Positions 1 to 9,426 of a stretch of DNA of 64,000 nucleotides are shown in pieces. The stretch lies in the NCBI RefSeq assembly GCF_900113685.1, contig NZ_FOQG01000012.1:62001-126000 (forward strand). Direction: 5' to 3'. The notes beneath the pieces are model-generated. The model did no database searches, was not told where the DNA came from, and was given only the letters and a program-made list of their open reading frames with translations. The position numbers and the translations under genes were made by a program. The DNA comes from Nocardioides psychrotolerans (GTDB taxonomy: Bacteria; Actinomycetota; Actinomycetes; Propionibacteriales; Nocardioidaceae). How positions within the stretch are numbered: position 1 is the stretch's first letter; every line of letters begins with the position of its first letter.

Positions 1-1115
1 ACCTCACCGTTCCCTTCGCCCGCTACGTCCTGGAGAACGCCGGAAAGCTGGCCTTCCCGTTCCGCCGCTACCAGGTCCAGAAGGCCTGGCGCGGCGAGCG
101 GCCGCAGGAGGGCCGGTTCCGCGAGTTCACCCAGGCCGACATCGACATCGTCGGTCGTGACTCGCTCGCGTTCCACCACGACATCGAGGTCACCCGCGTC
201 ATGGTGGACGCCCTGACGCGCCTGGACTTCCTGCCTGCCTTCCGCCTGCAGGTCAACAACCGCAAGCTCATCCAGGGCTTCTACGCCGGCCTCGGCCTCG
301 GCGCCGACGACACCGACGAGGTCATGCGCCTGGTCGACAAGCTCGACAAGCTGTCGGTGGACAAGGTGCGCGAGCTGCTCCTGGCCGATGCCGGCATCTC
401 GGCCGCCGACGCCGACAGGGTGCTCGAGCTCGCCACGATCCGCTCCGACGACGACGGCTTCGTCGAGCAGGTGCGTGCCCTCGGTGTGGAGCACGAGCTC
501 CTCGACGAGGGCCTGGCCGAGCTGGCCGAGCTGGTCCGCGGCTGCGCCGACCTGGTCTCCGACCGGGTGCGCGTCACGGCCGACCTCTCGATCGCTCGTG
601 GCCTGGACTACTACACCGGCACGGTCTTCGAGACCCGTCTCGACGGTTACGAGTCCATGGGCTCGATCTGCTCCGGTGGTCGCTACGACGCGCTCGCCAG
701 CGACGGCCGTACGACGTACCCCGGCGTCGGCATCTCCCTCGGCGTCAGCCGGGTCGTCGTCCCGCTGCTGGCTCGGACCGGTCTGACCGCGTCGCGCTCG
801 GTGCCCAGCGTGGTGCTGGTCGCGGTGGTGGACGAGGAGGGTCGGCCCACGAGCAGTGCGGTCGCCGACGGCCTGCGCCGACGTGACATCGCCTGCGAGG
901 TCGCGCCCGACGCGGCCAAGTTCGGCAAGCAGATCCGTTACGCCGAGCGGCGTGGCATCCCCTTCGTCTGGTTCACCACGACGACCGAGGACGGCACGGT
1001 GACCCACGAGGTCAAGGACATCCGATCGGGGGAGCAGGTGAGCGCCGACCCGGCCGCCTGGACCCCACCCACCGATGACCTGCGACCGCAGGTCCTCTTG
1101 AAGGAGCAGCAGTGA
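1..1115 (+). CDS. hisS: Histidyl-tRNA synthetase, C-terminal part (5' end outside window)
   Basis: This class II synthetase charges tRNA-His in the cytoplasm. The first complete in-frame codon is at base 3 and about 370 residues are visible, so roughly 60-80 N-terminal residues lie upstream of the window. Visible motifs are the motif 2 loop with [14 protein letters not shown] (about bases 105-150), the histidine-binding signature [10 protein letters not shown] (about 603-630), and an anticodon-binding domain ending with the [15 protein letters not shown] block (about 920-965). The stop overlaps the GTG start of aspS by 4 bp, so the two synthetases are translationally coupled. Identity is secure; only the missing N-terminus is unknown. 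Confidence 0.96.
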   Translation, partial: LTVPFARYVLENAGKLAFPFRRYQVQKAWRGERPQEGRFREFTQADIDIVGRDSLAFHHDIEVTRVMVDALTRLDFLPAFRLQVNNRKLIQGFYAGLGLGADDTDEVMRLVDKLDKLSVDKVRELLLADAGISAADADRVLELATIRSDDDGFVEQVRALGVEHELLDEGLAELAELVRGCADLVSDRVRVTADLSIARGLDYYTGTVFETRLDGYESMGSICSGGRYDALASDGRTTYPGVGISLGVSRVVVPLLARTGLTASRSVPSVVLVAVVDEEGRPTSSAVADGLRRRDIACEVAPDAAKFGKQIRYAERRGIPFVWFTTTTEDGTVTHEVKDIRSGEQVSADPAAWTPPTDDLRPQVLLKEQQ

Positions 1116-2902
1116 TCCGCACCCATGACGCCGGCGCCCTCCGCGCCGAGCACGTCGGTCAGACCGTCACCCTCGCGGGCTGGGTGGCCAAGCGCCGCGA
1201 TCACGGTGGCGTGGCCTTCCTCGACCTGCGCGAGGCCAGCGGTGTCGTCCAGGTCGTCGTGCGTGACGAGGCCGTCGCCCACGCGCTGCGCAGCGAGTTC
1301 TGCATCAAGGTCACCGGGCAGGTCAGCGCCCGCCCCGAGGGCAACGCCAACCCGGGCCTGCCCTCCGGCGAGATCGAGGTCATCGCCGACGACCTCGAGG
1401 TCCTCAGCGCCGCGGCGCCGTTGCCGTTCCCGATCGACGACACGGGTCACAAGGGTGGGGACGTGGGGGAGGAGGCGCGGCTCAAGCATCGCTACCTCGA
1501 CCTGCGTCGCAGCGGCCCCAACGCGGCGCTGCGCCTGCGGTCCAAGATCAACAAGGCCGCGCGCGACGTCCTCGACTCCCACGACTTCGTCGAGATCGAG
1601 ACCCCCACGCTGACGCGCTCGACGCCCGAGGGCGCCCGCGACTTCCTCGTGCCCGCCCGCCTGCAGCCGGGCAGCTGGTACGCCCTGCCCCAGAGCCCCC
1701 AGCTGTTCAAGCAGCTGCTGATGGTCGCCGGCATGGAGCGCTACTTCCAGATCGCGCGCTGCTACCGCGACGAGGACTTCCGCGCCGACCGGCAGCCGGA
1801 GTTCACCCAGCTCGACATCGAGATGAGCTTCGTGGACCAGGAGGATGTCATCGAGCTGATGGAGGACGTCCTCGCCGCCATGTGGAAGCTCATCGACGTC
1901 GAGATCCCACGCCCGCTGCCGCGCATGACCTACGCCGAGGCCATGCGACGCTTCGGCTCCGACAAGCCCGACCTGCGCATGGGCCTCGAGCTCGTCGAGT
2001 GCACCGACTACTTCAAGGAGACGCCCTTCCGGGTCTTCCAGGCGCCGTACGTTGGCGCGGTCGTCATGCCCGGCGGCGCGAGCCAGCCGCGCAAGAAGCT
2101 CGACGCGTGGCAGGAGTGGGCCAAGCAGCGCGGTGCCAAGGGCCTGGCCTACGTCCTGGTCCAGGAGGACGGTGAGCTGACCGGGCCGGTCTCCAAGAAC
2201 ATCACCGACGACGAGAAGTCCGGCTTGGCCGCCCACGTCGACGCGAAGCCGGGCGACTGCATCTTCTTCGCCGCCGGCCCCGCCAAGTCGAGCCGGGCCC
2301 TCCTGGGTGCCGCGCGCCTGGAGATCGGTCGTCGCGGTGAGCTGATCGACCAGAGCGCCTTCGCCTTCACCTGGGTTGTCGACGCGCCGATGTTCGAGCC
2401 CAGCTCGGACGCCGTCGAGAGCGGCGACGTCGCCGTCGGAGCCGGTGCCTGGACAGCGGTGCACCACGCGTTCACCGGCCCCAAGCCGGAGTTCGCCGAC
2501 ACCTTCGACACCGACCCGGGCAGCGCCCTGGCCTACGCCTACGACATCGTCTGCAACGGCAACGAGCTCGGGGGTGGCTCGATCCGGATCCACCGCGAGG
2601 ACGTCCAGAAGCGGGTCTTCGCGGTGATGGGGCTGAGCGAGGCCGAGTCGCAGGAGAAGTTCGGCTTCCTGCTCGACGCCTTCAAGTTCGGCGCACCCCC
2701 GCACGGCGGCATCGCCGTGGGCATGGACCGCATCTGCGCGATCCTCGCCGGGACCGACTCGATCCGCGACGTGATCGCCTTCCCGAAGTCCGGTGGGGGC
2801 TTCGACCCGCTCACCGCAGCACCCGCGCCGATCACGCCCGCACAGCGCAAGGAAGCCGGCGTGGACGCCGTCATAGAGAAGGATTCTGCGACCCGTCCCT
2901 GA
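1112..2902 (+). CDS. aspS: Aspartyl-tRNA synthetase, probably non-discriminating (Asp/Asn)
   Basis: At 596 residues this has the usual bacterial AspRS length: an OB-fold anticodon domain (about 1-110), class II catalytic core with [18 protein letters not shown] (about 230), an inserted GAD domain (about 300-420), and motif 3 GGIAVGMDR near the C-terminus. It attaches aspartate to tRNA. Residue 31 is His within RRDHGG and residue 82 is Gly; in AspRS enzymes, His at this anticodon-contacting position goes with relaxed recognition of tRNA-Asn in organisms that make Asn-tRNA by amidation. The non-discriminating role is inferred from that. The GTG start overlaps the hisS stop. Confidence 0.97.
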   Translation: MIRTHDAGALRAEHVGQTVTLAGWVAKRRDHGGVAFLDLREASGVVQVVVRDEAVAHALRSEFCIKVTGQVSARPEGNANPGLPSGEIEVIADDLEVLSAAAPLPFPIDDTGHKGGDVGEEARLKHRYLDLRRSGPNAALRLRSKINKAARDVLDSHDFVEIETPTLTRSTPEGARDFLVPARLQPGSWYALPQSPQLFKQLLMVAGMERYFQIARCYRDEDFRADRQPEFTQLDIEMSFVDQEDVIELMEDVLAAMWKLIDVEIPRPLPRMTYAEAMRRFGSDKPDLRMGLELVECTDYFKETPFRVFQAPYVGAVVMPGGASQPRKKLDAWQEWAKQRGAKGLAYVLVQEDGELTGPVSKNITDDEKSGLAAHVDAKPGDCIFFAAGPAKSSRALLGAARLEIGRRGELIDQSAFAFTWVVDAPMFEPSSDAVESGDVAVGAGAWTAVHHAFTGPKPEFADTFDTDPGSALAYAYDIVCNGNELGGGSIRIHREDVQKRVFAVMGLSEAESQEKFGFLLDAFKFGAPPHGGIAVGMDRICAILAGTDSIRDVIAFPKSGGGFDPLTAAPAPITPAQRKEAGVDAVIEKDSATRP

Positions 2903-2982
2903 TCCGCAAGAGAAACCAGTGGACAAGTGCGCTGAGACCAGATCGTTACGCGGGGGAGACCCGTAGTGCGTGCTGTGTCACA

Positions 2983-2988
2983 TAGAGT
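2983..2988 (+). promoter_or_regulatory. Possible -10 box (TAGAGT) for the peptide ABC transporter operon
   Basis: TAGAGT fits the actinobacterial TAnnnT consensus and lies in the 169-bp gap between aspS and the first permease gene, about 80 bp before its ATG. I see no good -35 at the expected distance and no terminator for aspS in the gap. Moderate to low support. Confidence 0.35.
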
Positions 2989-3071
2989 CCGGGGCGGCGC
3001 ACAGGGCGCACCCGGGACGATCTTCCGGTCCGCCGACGAGTGGCAGCAGACTCTGCCTGGACGAGGTGAGC

Positions 3072-4097
3072 ATGTCGACACCCACGATGGGGTCCGAGAC
3101 TCTCGGGCACTTGAGTGACGAGGCAGAACCTGGCGGCGATCCGACCGCCACGAGGAGCCCGGTGTCGGGTAAGTCGCCCCTGGCGATCGCAGCCGGTCGA
3201 CTGCGTCGCGACAAGGTCGCGATGGTCTGCCTGAGCATCGTGATCATCTTCGCGCTGATCGCCATCTTCGCCAGCCAGATCGCGTCCCTGTTCAACGTCA
3301 CGACCCAGCCGGGCAACCCGTCACAGCAGCTCGACTTCATCAACGACGGGATGCCACTGAAGGGCCCGCCCCGCAACGGCTTCGACCCCGAGCACCCGTT
3401 CGGCATCGCGCCCAAGACCGCCAAGGACAACCTGGCCAGCTGGCTCTACGGTGCGCGCACCTCGATGCTCATCGCGACGTCGGCCACCGTCGTGGCCTCC
3501 CTCGTGGGGATCGTGCTCGGGCTGGTCTCCGGCTTCGTGGGTGGCGCGGTCGACAAGGTCATCTCCTTCGTCATCGACCTGTTCCTGACGCTGCCGTTCC
3601 TGCTGATGGCCCTGGTGATCGCCCCGATCCTCAACGAGCGCTTCGCCCTGACGCCTGATCGCTACCAGACCATGCAGGTGGTGTCGCTGATCGGCATCCT
3701 GGCGGCCTTCGGCTGGATGGGCGTCGCCCGTCTGGTGCGTGGTGAGGTGCTCTCACTGCGCGAGCGCGAGTTCATCCTCTCCGCGCGGGTGATCGGCATG
3801 CCGACCACCCGCATCATGGTCAAGGAGCTGCTGCCCAACCTGGTGGCCCCGATCGTGGTCGCGATCTCGCTGATGCTGCCGGCGTTCATCGCCGCCGAGG
3901 CCGGTCTGGCCTTCCTCGGGGTCGGCATCACCCAGGGCGAGTCGTGGGGCCAGACGATCCTGCTGGCGAGCGCCTACTTCGAGCTCTACCCCCTCTACCT
4001 GTGGGAGCCCCTGCTCGGCATCGTCGTGCTGGTGCTCGCCCTCAACCTCCTCGGCGACGCGATCCGCGACGCCGTCGATCCCAAGACCCGACGCTAG
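3072..4097 (+). CDS. Peptide/nickel-type ABC transporter permease, DppC/OppC family
   Basis: This inner-membrane permease subunit forms half of the channel of an oligopeptide- or nickel-type importer. The ATG at 3072 follows a GAGGTGAG ribosome site and gives 341 residues; an upstream in-frame ATG at 2970 lacks such a site. The first membrane helix is at about residues 49-70 behind a positively charged GRLRRDK stretch, which is typical of DppC. The EAA loop that contacts the ATPases is visible as EFILSARVIGMPTTRI (about 233-248). It is the first gene of a five-gene transporter cluster, ahead of the binding protein, which is an unusual order. Substrate cannot be told from sequence. Confidence 0.93.
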   Translation: MSTPTMGSETLGHLSDEAEPGGDPTATRSPVSGKSPLAIAAGRLRRDKVAMVCLSIVIIFALIAIFASQIASLFNVTTQPGNPSQQLDFINDGMPLKGPPRNGFDPEHPFGIAPKTAKDNLASWLYGARTSMLIATSATVVASLVGIVLGLVSGFVGGAVDKVISFVIDLFLTLPFLLMALVIAPILNERFALTPDRYQTMQVVSLIGILAAFGWMGVARLVRGEVLSLREREFILSARVIGMPTTRIMVKELLPNLVAPIVVAISLMLPAFIAAEAGLAFLGVGITQGESWGQTILLASAYFELYPLYLWEPLLGIVVLVLALNLLGDAIRDAVDPKTRR

Positions 4098-4174
4098 GCG
4101 TCGGTCCTCCCCCAAATGTTGTCGCGGGCTGGGGCCCGTGGCACGGATGAAGAAAACAGAGAGGCTGGACAACC

Positions 4175-5920
4175 ATGAAGCGCACTAAGTCGCTTGCCGT
4201 TGTCGCAGGCTTCGCCATGGTCACGCTTGCGGCCTGTGGTGGAGACGGCGGAGGCGGAAACGCAGGGGGCAACAGCCCTAGCGAGTTCATCAACCCGGAG
4301 TCCGACTTCGGGAAGGTCGCCGACGCCGAGGGGCCCGCCCCCGAGGTCGAGGGCGCCACCACCGGTGGCACCATCACCGTCGCCATCCCGGGCGACCCCG
4401 GTCCGGAGGACCTCGACCCCGCCAACGGCTGGTCGGTCCTCGGCAACTCGATCCAGCAGGCGCTCACGCACCGTTCGCTGGTCCAGTTCCGTCGTGACCA
4501 GGAGACCGGCGCGATGGAGCTCGTGCCCGACCTCGCCACCGACCTCGGTCGTCCCAACGAGGACTTCACCGAGTGGACGTTCACCATCAAGGACGTCAAC
4601 TGGGAGAACGGCAACCCGATCACCGCCGAGGAGGTCAAGTACGGCGTCGAGCGCACCTTCGACTCCGAGACCTTCACCTCAGGCCCCGGCCAGGTCTACT
4701 CCGTGTCGAATTTCGACTGCGGCGAGGGCTACACCGGTCCGCAGGACGGCGACTGCCCCGGCATCACGGTCGACGGCCAGGACATCACGTTCGCGATGCA
4801 GGGTCCCTTCCCGGACATGGACTTCTGGTCCACCTTCATGGCGATCGGTCCGATCCCGCTCGAGAACTCCGAGTTCCCGGCCTACGGTCGCATGCCCCTC
4901 TCCAGCGGCCCCTACAAGATCAAGGAGTTCCGCGTCAACGAGTCGCTGACCCTTGAGAAGAACCCCGAGTGGGACGCCGCGTCCGACCCGGCCCGTCACC
5001 AGTACGCCGACGAGTGGGTCTTCAAGTTCGACCAGGACCAGGAGAAGACCGACCAGCTGCTGCTGAGCGACTCTGCCGACGCGCAGACCACCGTCTCCAA
5101 CGGCCTCGGTGCGACCAACGTCGCCGCGCTGCGGGACGCCCTGGGCGACAACTTCATCCAGCAGACCGGTCAGTGCGTGAGCTACCGCACGCCTGACTAC
5201 ACCAAGATCGACGACATCAACATCCGCAAGGCGATCGCCTGGGCCTACGACTTCGAGAACATCACTCTCGCGGGCGGCAACATCCCCGGCGTGACCCGGA
5301 TCCCGGCCAGCACGATCATGCCTCCGGGCATGTCGGGTCGCAAGGAGTACTTCCCGGACACGGAGCAGTTCGTCTACGACCCCGAGAAGTCGAAGGCCCT
5401 CCTCGCGGAGGCCGGCGCTGAAGGCTACAAGCTGACGTTCGTCTACGACGACTCCGACGCCGAGGCCAAGGCTGCGGCCGAGCAGGAGAAGAAGGGCTAC
5501 GAGAACGCCGGCTTCACCGTCGAGATGATCCCCTACCAGGAGGACGCCTACGCCCTCTGGGACGACGCCGAGAGCCCGATCAACGCCAAGCTCAACCTGC
5601 GCTCGGTCAACTGGTGCTCGGACTGGCCGTCCGCGTCCACGATGATCCCGCCGCTGGTCGAGAGTGGTCAGCCCTACAACACGTCGTACTTCTCGGAGAC
5701 CGAGGTGGACGACCGCATCAAGGAGATCGCCACCCTGCCTCTCGAGGACCAGGCTGCGGCCTGGGGCGACCTGGACGAGCTCATCGGCACGAAGTACTTC
5801 CCGATGATCCCGACCGCCTACCGCAACGACCTGTTCGGTGCGGGCAGCAAGATCGGTGGCTTCACTGGTGACGCCGCCATGAGCGCGATCTACTACAAGG
5901 ACCTCTTCGTCATCCAGTGA
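4175..5920 (+). CDS. Substrate-binding lipoprotein of the peptide ABC transporter (SBP_bac_5 family)
   Basis: This 581-residue solute-binding protein captures the substrate outside the membrane and delivers it to the permeases. The N-terminus is a lipoprotein signal peptide with lipobox LAAC (lipidated Cys21), followed by a Gly/Ser/Asn-rich linker. The mature part has the family-5 pattern, with GPEDLDPANGW near residue 70 and a C-terminal domain rich in Tyr/Trp. A CysX8-9Cys pair (CGEGYTGPQDGDC) may form a disulfide. It sits between the two permease genes and is followed by a strong hairpin at 5961-5992 that may raise its mRNA level. Ligand not identifiable; Dpp, Opp or other peptide types are all possible. 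Confidence 0.93.
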   Translation: MKRTKSLAVVAGFAMVTLAACGGDGGGGNAGGNSPSEFINPESDFGKVADAEGPAPEVEGATTGGTITVAIPGDPGPEDLDPANGWSVLGNSIQQALTHRSLVQFRRDQETGAMELVPDLATDLGRPNEDFTEWTFTIKDVNWENGNPITAEEVKYGVERTFDSETFTSGPGQVYSVSNFDCGEGYTGPQDGDCPGITVDGQDITFAMQGPFPDMDFWSTFMAIGPIPLENSEFPAYGRMPLSSGPYKIKEFRVNESLTLEKNPEWDAASDPARHQYADEWVFKFDQDQEKTDQLLLSDSADAQTTVSNGLGATNVAALRDALGDNFIQQTGQCVSYRTPDYTKIDDINIRKAIAWAYDFENITLAGGNIPGVTRIPASTIMPPGMSGRKEYFPDTEQFVYDPEKSKALLAEAGAEGYKLTFVYDDSDAEAKAAAEQEKKGYENAGFTVEMIPYQEDAYALWDDAESPINAKLNLRSVNWCSDWPSASTMIPPLVESGQPYNTSYFSETEVDDRIKEIATLPLEDQAAAWGDLDELIGTKYFPMIPTAYRNDLFGAGSKIGGFTGDAAMSAIYYKDLFVIQ

Positions 5921-5960
5921 CCTAGGTCCAAGAAGTAGTTCCGTTCGACACGGACACCAG

Positions 5961-5992
5961 GATGGGGGTCGGGCCACGGCCCGGCCCCCATC
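5961..5992 (+). terminator. Strong hairpin after the binding-protein gene (partial terminator or mRNA 3' stabiliser)
   Basis: GATGGGGGTCGGGCC (5961-5975) pairs with GGCCCGGCCCCCATC (5978-5992) over about 14 bp with a single G-U wobble and a 4-nt loop. There is no T-run after it. It lies between the binding-protein gene and the next permease gene of the same operon, the position where transporter operons often carry a stem that lets the binding protein be made in excess. Confidence 0.7.
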
Positions 5993-6047
5993 CGGTCCGC
6001 TCTTCTCCAGCCACCGTGGAGTGCTTCCACGCGAGAGGTTCGCAGCG

Positions 6048-7055
6048 ATGTTCGCCTACATCATCAAGCGCCTGATCTCCGGCGTGATCGTCGTCATCTT
6101 GGTGTCGATGGCCGTGTTCGCCCTGTTCTGGTTCGGTCCTGAGGATCCGGCCCGTCCGATCTGCAACCAGCAGACGGGCAACCGGTGCACGCCCGATCGC
6201 CTTGAGAACTTCGAGGAGCAGATGGGCTACAACAACGGGTTCGTCTCCGAGTACGCCGCCTATGCCAAGGGGATCTTCGCCGGTCGCCAGATGGAGATCG
6301 GGTCGACCCAGATCGACTGCGACGCCCCGTGCCTGGGCTACTCACACCGGACCTTCAACCTGGTCTGGGAGGAGCTCATCGACCGAGTGCCTGCCACGAT
6401 CTCGGTGGCGGCGGGCGGTGCTGTGCTCTACCTCCTGCTGGGTGTGCCCATCGGGGTCGCCGCCGCGCGAAGACGCGGCACGCTCGGTGACAAGCTCCTG
6501 GTGAGCTCGTTCCTCGTCATCAGCTCGGTCCCTTACTACCTCTTCGCCCTCCTGGCGTGGCTCTACTTCACGCTCATCTGGCAGGTGCCGATCCTCGGCG
6601 ACAGTGGCTACACGCCGCTGACCGACAACCCGGCCAAGTGGTTCGGCGGTCTCCTGCTGCCCTGGTTGTGCCTGGGGATCTTCGGCTGCACGCAATACAC
6701 CCGCTACACCCGTGGCGCCATGGTCGAGACGCTGAGCGAGGACTACATCCGCACGGCCAAGGCCAAGGGCCTCAAGCCGAGCACCGTCGTCTACCGCCAC
6801 GGCCTGCGCAGCGCGCTCGTGCCGGTCGTCACCGTCTTCGGCATCGACCTCGGTGTGCTGCTCGCCGGGACGATCTTCACCGAGCGGATCTTCGAGATCC
6901 AGGGGATCGGACGCTGGGGGCTCCAGGCCGTCCAGAGCTTCGACCTTCCTGTGGTGTCGGCAACCGCCCTGTTCGGCGCCATCATCATCGTCATCAGCAA
7001 CCTGATCGTCGACGTGATCTACAGCGTGCTCGACCCGCGAGTGAGGCTTTCGTGA
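6048..7055 (+). CDS. Peptide/nickel-type ABC transporter permease, DppB/OppB family
   Basis: This is the second membrane permease of the importer, 335 residues from the ATG at 6048, which has GAGAGG 9 bp upstream; an in-frame GTG at 6021 would add nine residues but has no ribosome site. Helix 1 is at about residues 1-27 and the EAA loop DYIRTAKAKGLKPSTVVYRH at about 230-250. Between helix 1 and helix 2 is a long external segment carrying two close Cys pairs (CNQQTGNRC and CDAPC), which could form disulfides and contact the binding protein. The stop overlaps the start of the following ATPase gene. Confidence 0.94.
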   Translation: MFAYIIKRLISGVIVVILVSMAVFALFWFGPEDPARPICNQQTGNRCTPDRLENFEEQMGYNNGFVSEYAAYAKGIFAGRQMEIGSTQIDCDAPCLGYSHRTFNLVWEELIDRVPATISVAAGGAVLYLLLGVPIGVAAARRRGTLGDKLLVSSFLVISSVPYYLFALLAWLYFTLIWQVPILGDSGYTPLTDNPAKWFGGLLLPWLCLGIFGCTQYTRYTRGAMVETLSEDYIRTAKAKGLKPSTVVYRHGLRSALVPVVTVFGIDLGVLLAGTIFTERIFEIQGIGRWGLQAVQSFDLPVVSATALFGAIIIVISNLIVDVIYSVLDPRVRLS

Positions 7056-8146
7056 CCATCCACAACATGCCGTCCTCGAGCACCGGGAACGGCGACCCCG
7101 ATGCGTTCCTCGTCGTCGAGGACCTCAACGTCGAGTTCCCCACCCCTGACGGGCCCGTGCAGGCCGTCCAGGACCTCAGCTACCGCGTGGGCCTGGGCCA
7201 GACCCTCGGCATCGTGGGCGAGTCCGGCTCGGGCAAGTCCGTGTCGTCCATGGCCGTCCTCGGCCTCCACGACGCGCAGCGCTCCACCATCACCGGGTCG
7301 ATCAAGATCGGCGGCCAGGAGGTCGTCGGGCTCAACGAGCCCGGCCTGCGCAAGCTGCGTGGCAACGCGGTCTCGATGATCTTCCAGGACGCGCTGGCCG
7401 CGCTGCACCCCTTCTACCGGATCGGCGCTCAGCTGGGCGAGGCCTACCAGGTCCACCACTCGTCCGCCTCCAAGCGGGACGCCCGCCGCAAGTCGATCGA
7501 GATGCTCGACCGGGTCGGCATCCCCCAGCCCGACAAGCGGGTCGACGACTTCCCGCACCAGTTCTCCGGTGGCATGCGCCAGCGCGCGATGATCGCGATG
7601 GGCCTGATCAACGACCCCTCGTTGCTGATCGCCGACGAGCCCACGACGGCGCTCGACGTGACGGTGCAGGCGCAGATCCTGGACCTCCTCCAGGACCTTC
7701 AACGTGAGTTCAACTCCGCGGTCATCATCATCACCCACGACCTCGGCGTCATCGCCGAGATGGCCGACGACGTCCTGGTGATGTACGCCGGCCGCGCGGT
7801 CGAGTACGGCCCCTGCAAGGAGATCCTGGTCGCCCCCGAGATGCCCTACACCTGGGGCCTGCTCTCCAGCATCCCGGACGTCATGGCCGACACCGACGCG
7901 CGCCTGATCCCGATCCCCGGCAACCCGCCGAGCCTGCTGTCGCCGCCGAGCGGCTGCTCGTTCCACCCGCGGTGCGTCCACGTCGACAAGGTGCCGGGCG
8001 CGCTCTGCGCGACGACGCTGCCCGAGCTGCTTCCCGGGGGTCGCGGCCCCCACCACCTGAAGAGATGCCATCTCGCCAACCCGGCCGAGATCTTCCGCAC
8101 CGAGGTCCTCGCCGAGATCGCGCCCAAGATGGTCGAGGAGAATTGA
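7052..8146 (+). CDS. Peptide ABC transporter ATP-binding protein, DppD/OppD family
   Basis: This cytoplasmic ATPase subunit (364 residues) powers the importer. The GTG at 7052 overlaps the permease stop TGA and has GTGAGG upstream. Visible motifs are Walker A GESGSGKS (about 56-63), signature FSGGMRQR (about 171-178), and Walker B LLIADEP (about 191-197). The C-terminal oligopeptide-transporter domain contains a four-Cys pattern starting CSFHPRC (about 306-312); comparable cysteines in the mycobacterial Dpp ATPase have been reported to hold an iron-sulfur cluster. It pairs with the next gene to form the heterodimeric ATPase. Confidence 0.95.
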   Translation: MTIHNMPSSSTGNGDPDAFLVVEDLNVEFPTPDGPVQAVQDLSYRVGLGQTLGIVGESGSGKSVSSMAVLGLHDAQRSTITGSIKIGGQEVVGLNEPGLRKLRGNAVSMIFQDALAALHPFYRIGAQLGEAYQVHHSSASKRDARRKSIEMLDRVGIPQPDKRVDDFPHQFSGGMRQRAMIAMGLINDPSLLIADEPTTALDVTVQAQILDLLQDLQREFNSAVIIITHDLGVIAEMADDVLVMYAGRAVEYGPCKEILVAPEMPYTWGLLSSIPDVMADTDARLIPIPGNPPSLLSPPSGCSFHPRCVHVDKVPGALCATTLPELLPGGRGPHHLKRCHLANPAEIFRTEVLAEIAPKMVEEN

Positions 8147-9426
8147 TGGCCGACCAGGACACCACCACCGACGACCTGACGCCGGAGCGCTCGCGACCCG
8201 GGTCCGAACCACAGCTCAAGCCCCAGGTCCTGAGCTTCGACGAGGTGGCCGCCCAGGCCCACACCGCCGCGCAGCTGGACCTCTCCCGCGGTTCGGTGCT
8301 CGAGGTCGACAACCTCAAGATGTACTTCCCGGTCAAGGCCGGTGGTCTCATCCGCCGCAAGGTCGGCGACGTGCAGGCCGTGGACGGCGTCTCGTTCCAG
8401 GTGCCGCGCGGCGGCTCCCTGGGCCTCGTCGGTGAGTCGGGCTGTGGCAAGTCGACCACCGGTCGCCTGATCACGCGCCTCTACCAGCCCACCGGCGGCA
8501 AGATCCTCTTCGAGGGCCGCGACCTGGCCGACCTCAGCAACAAGCAGCTCAAGCCGCTGCGCCGTGATATCCAGATGATCTTTCAGGACCCCTACACCTC
8601 GCTGAACCCACGTCACACGGTCGGCTCGATCATCGGAGCGCCTCTCGAGGTCCACAAGGTCGTGCCCAAGAACCAGATCCTGCCGCGAGTGCAGGAGCTC
8701 CTGGAGATCGTCGGGCTCAACCCCGAGCACTACAACCGCTACCCCAACGAGTTCTCCGGCGGTCAGCGTCAGCGCATCGGCATCGCCCGCGCCCTCACGC
8801 TGAACCCGAAGCTCCTGGTGGCCGACGAGCCCGTCTCCGCCCTGGACGTGTCCATCCAGGCGCAGGTGATCAACCTGCTCCAGGACATCCAGAAGGAGTT
8901 CGACGTCGCGTTCCTCTTCATCGCCCATGACCTGGCGGTCGTGCGTCACTTCTGCCCGGAGGTGGCGGTGATGTATCTAGGCAAGATCGTCGAGATCGGT
9001 GACCGCGACAGCATCTACAGCAACGCGCACCACCCCTACACCCAGGCGCTCCTGTCGGCGGTGCCGGACGTCAAGCAGGCCGCCATCGGTGGTCGGCGTG
9101 AGCGGATCCGGCTCGAGGGCGACGTCCCCAGCCCCATCAACCCGCCGTCGGGATGTCGGTTCCGCACCCGCTGCCCGATCGCCCAGGAGATCTGCGCCAA
9201 GCACGAGCCGCCATTGCTGCAGATCGGCAAGCGCCACAAGGTCGCCTGCCACTTCCCGGGTCCGATCCACCAGCACCCGGACAAGCCCATCACCGCGCGT
9301 CTGCTCGGCACCGACGACGCCGGCAGCCCCGACCCGGGTGCCACGCCGAGCTCGCAGATCGCCAACAAGCCGGGTTACGACGACACCTGGTACGACTTGG
9401 ATGCGAAGACGTTTGGACGAGCCTGA
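8146..9426 (+). CDS. Peptide ABC transporter ATP-binding protein, DppF/OppF family
   Basis: This is the second ATPase of the importer, 426 residues from the ATG at 8146, which overlaps the previous stop (TGATG) and has GAGGAG upstream. Motifs are Walker A GESGCGKS (about 96-103), signature FSGGQRQR (about 203-210), Walker B LLVADEP (about 223-229), and a C-terminal four-Cys domain with [14 protein letters not shown]. It carries an N-terminal extension of about 50 residues before the ATPase fold and a C-terminal tail of about 50 residues beyond the last cysteine, both of low complexity. Its 3' end overlaps the likely start of rarA. Confidence 0.95.
   Translation: MADQDTTTDDLTPERSRPGSEPQLKPQVLSFDEVAAQAHTAAQLDLSRGSVLEVDNLKMYFPVKAGGLIRRKVGDVQAVDGVSFQVPRGGSLGLVGESGCGKSTTGRLITRLYQPTGGKILFEGRDLADLSNKQLKPLRRDIQMIFQDPYTSLNPRHTVGSIIGAPLEVHKVVPKNQILPRVQELLEIVGLNPEHYNRYPNEFSGGQRQRIGIARALTLNPKLLVADEPVSALDVSIQAQVINLLQDIQKEFDVAFLFIAHDLAVVRHFCPEVAVMYLGKIVEIGDRDSIYSNAHHPYTQALLSAVPDVKQAAIGGRRERIRLEGDVPSPINPPSGCRFRTRCPIAQEICAKHEPPLLQIGKRHKVACHFPGPIHQHPDKPITARLLGTDDAGSPDPGATPSSQIANKPGYDDTWYDLDAKTFGRA

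Noticed and set aside
938..2926. A 662-codon open frame on the minus strand opposite aspS
   Set aside because: It is a GC-rich shadow of aspS: composition is dominated by Asp/Val/Gly/Arg/Leu with no domain, and aspS is certain.
9413..9415. TTG as the definite rarA start
   Set aside because: It is plausible (MDEPDGLFD) but cannot be preferred over ATG 9401 without protein data, so it is mentioned only as an alternative.
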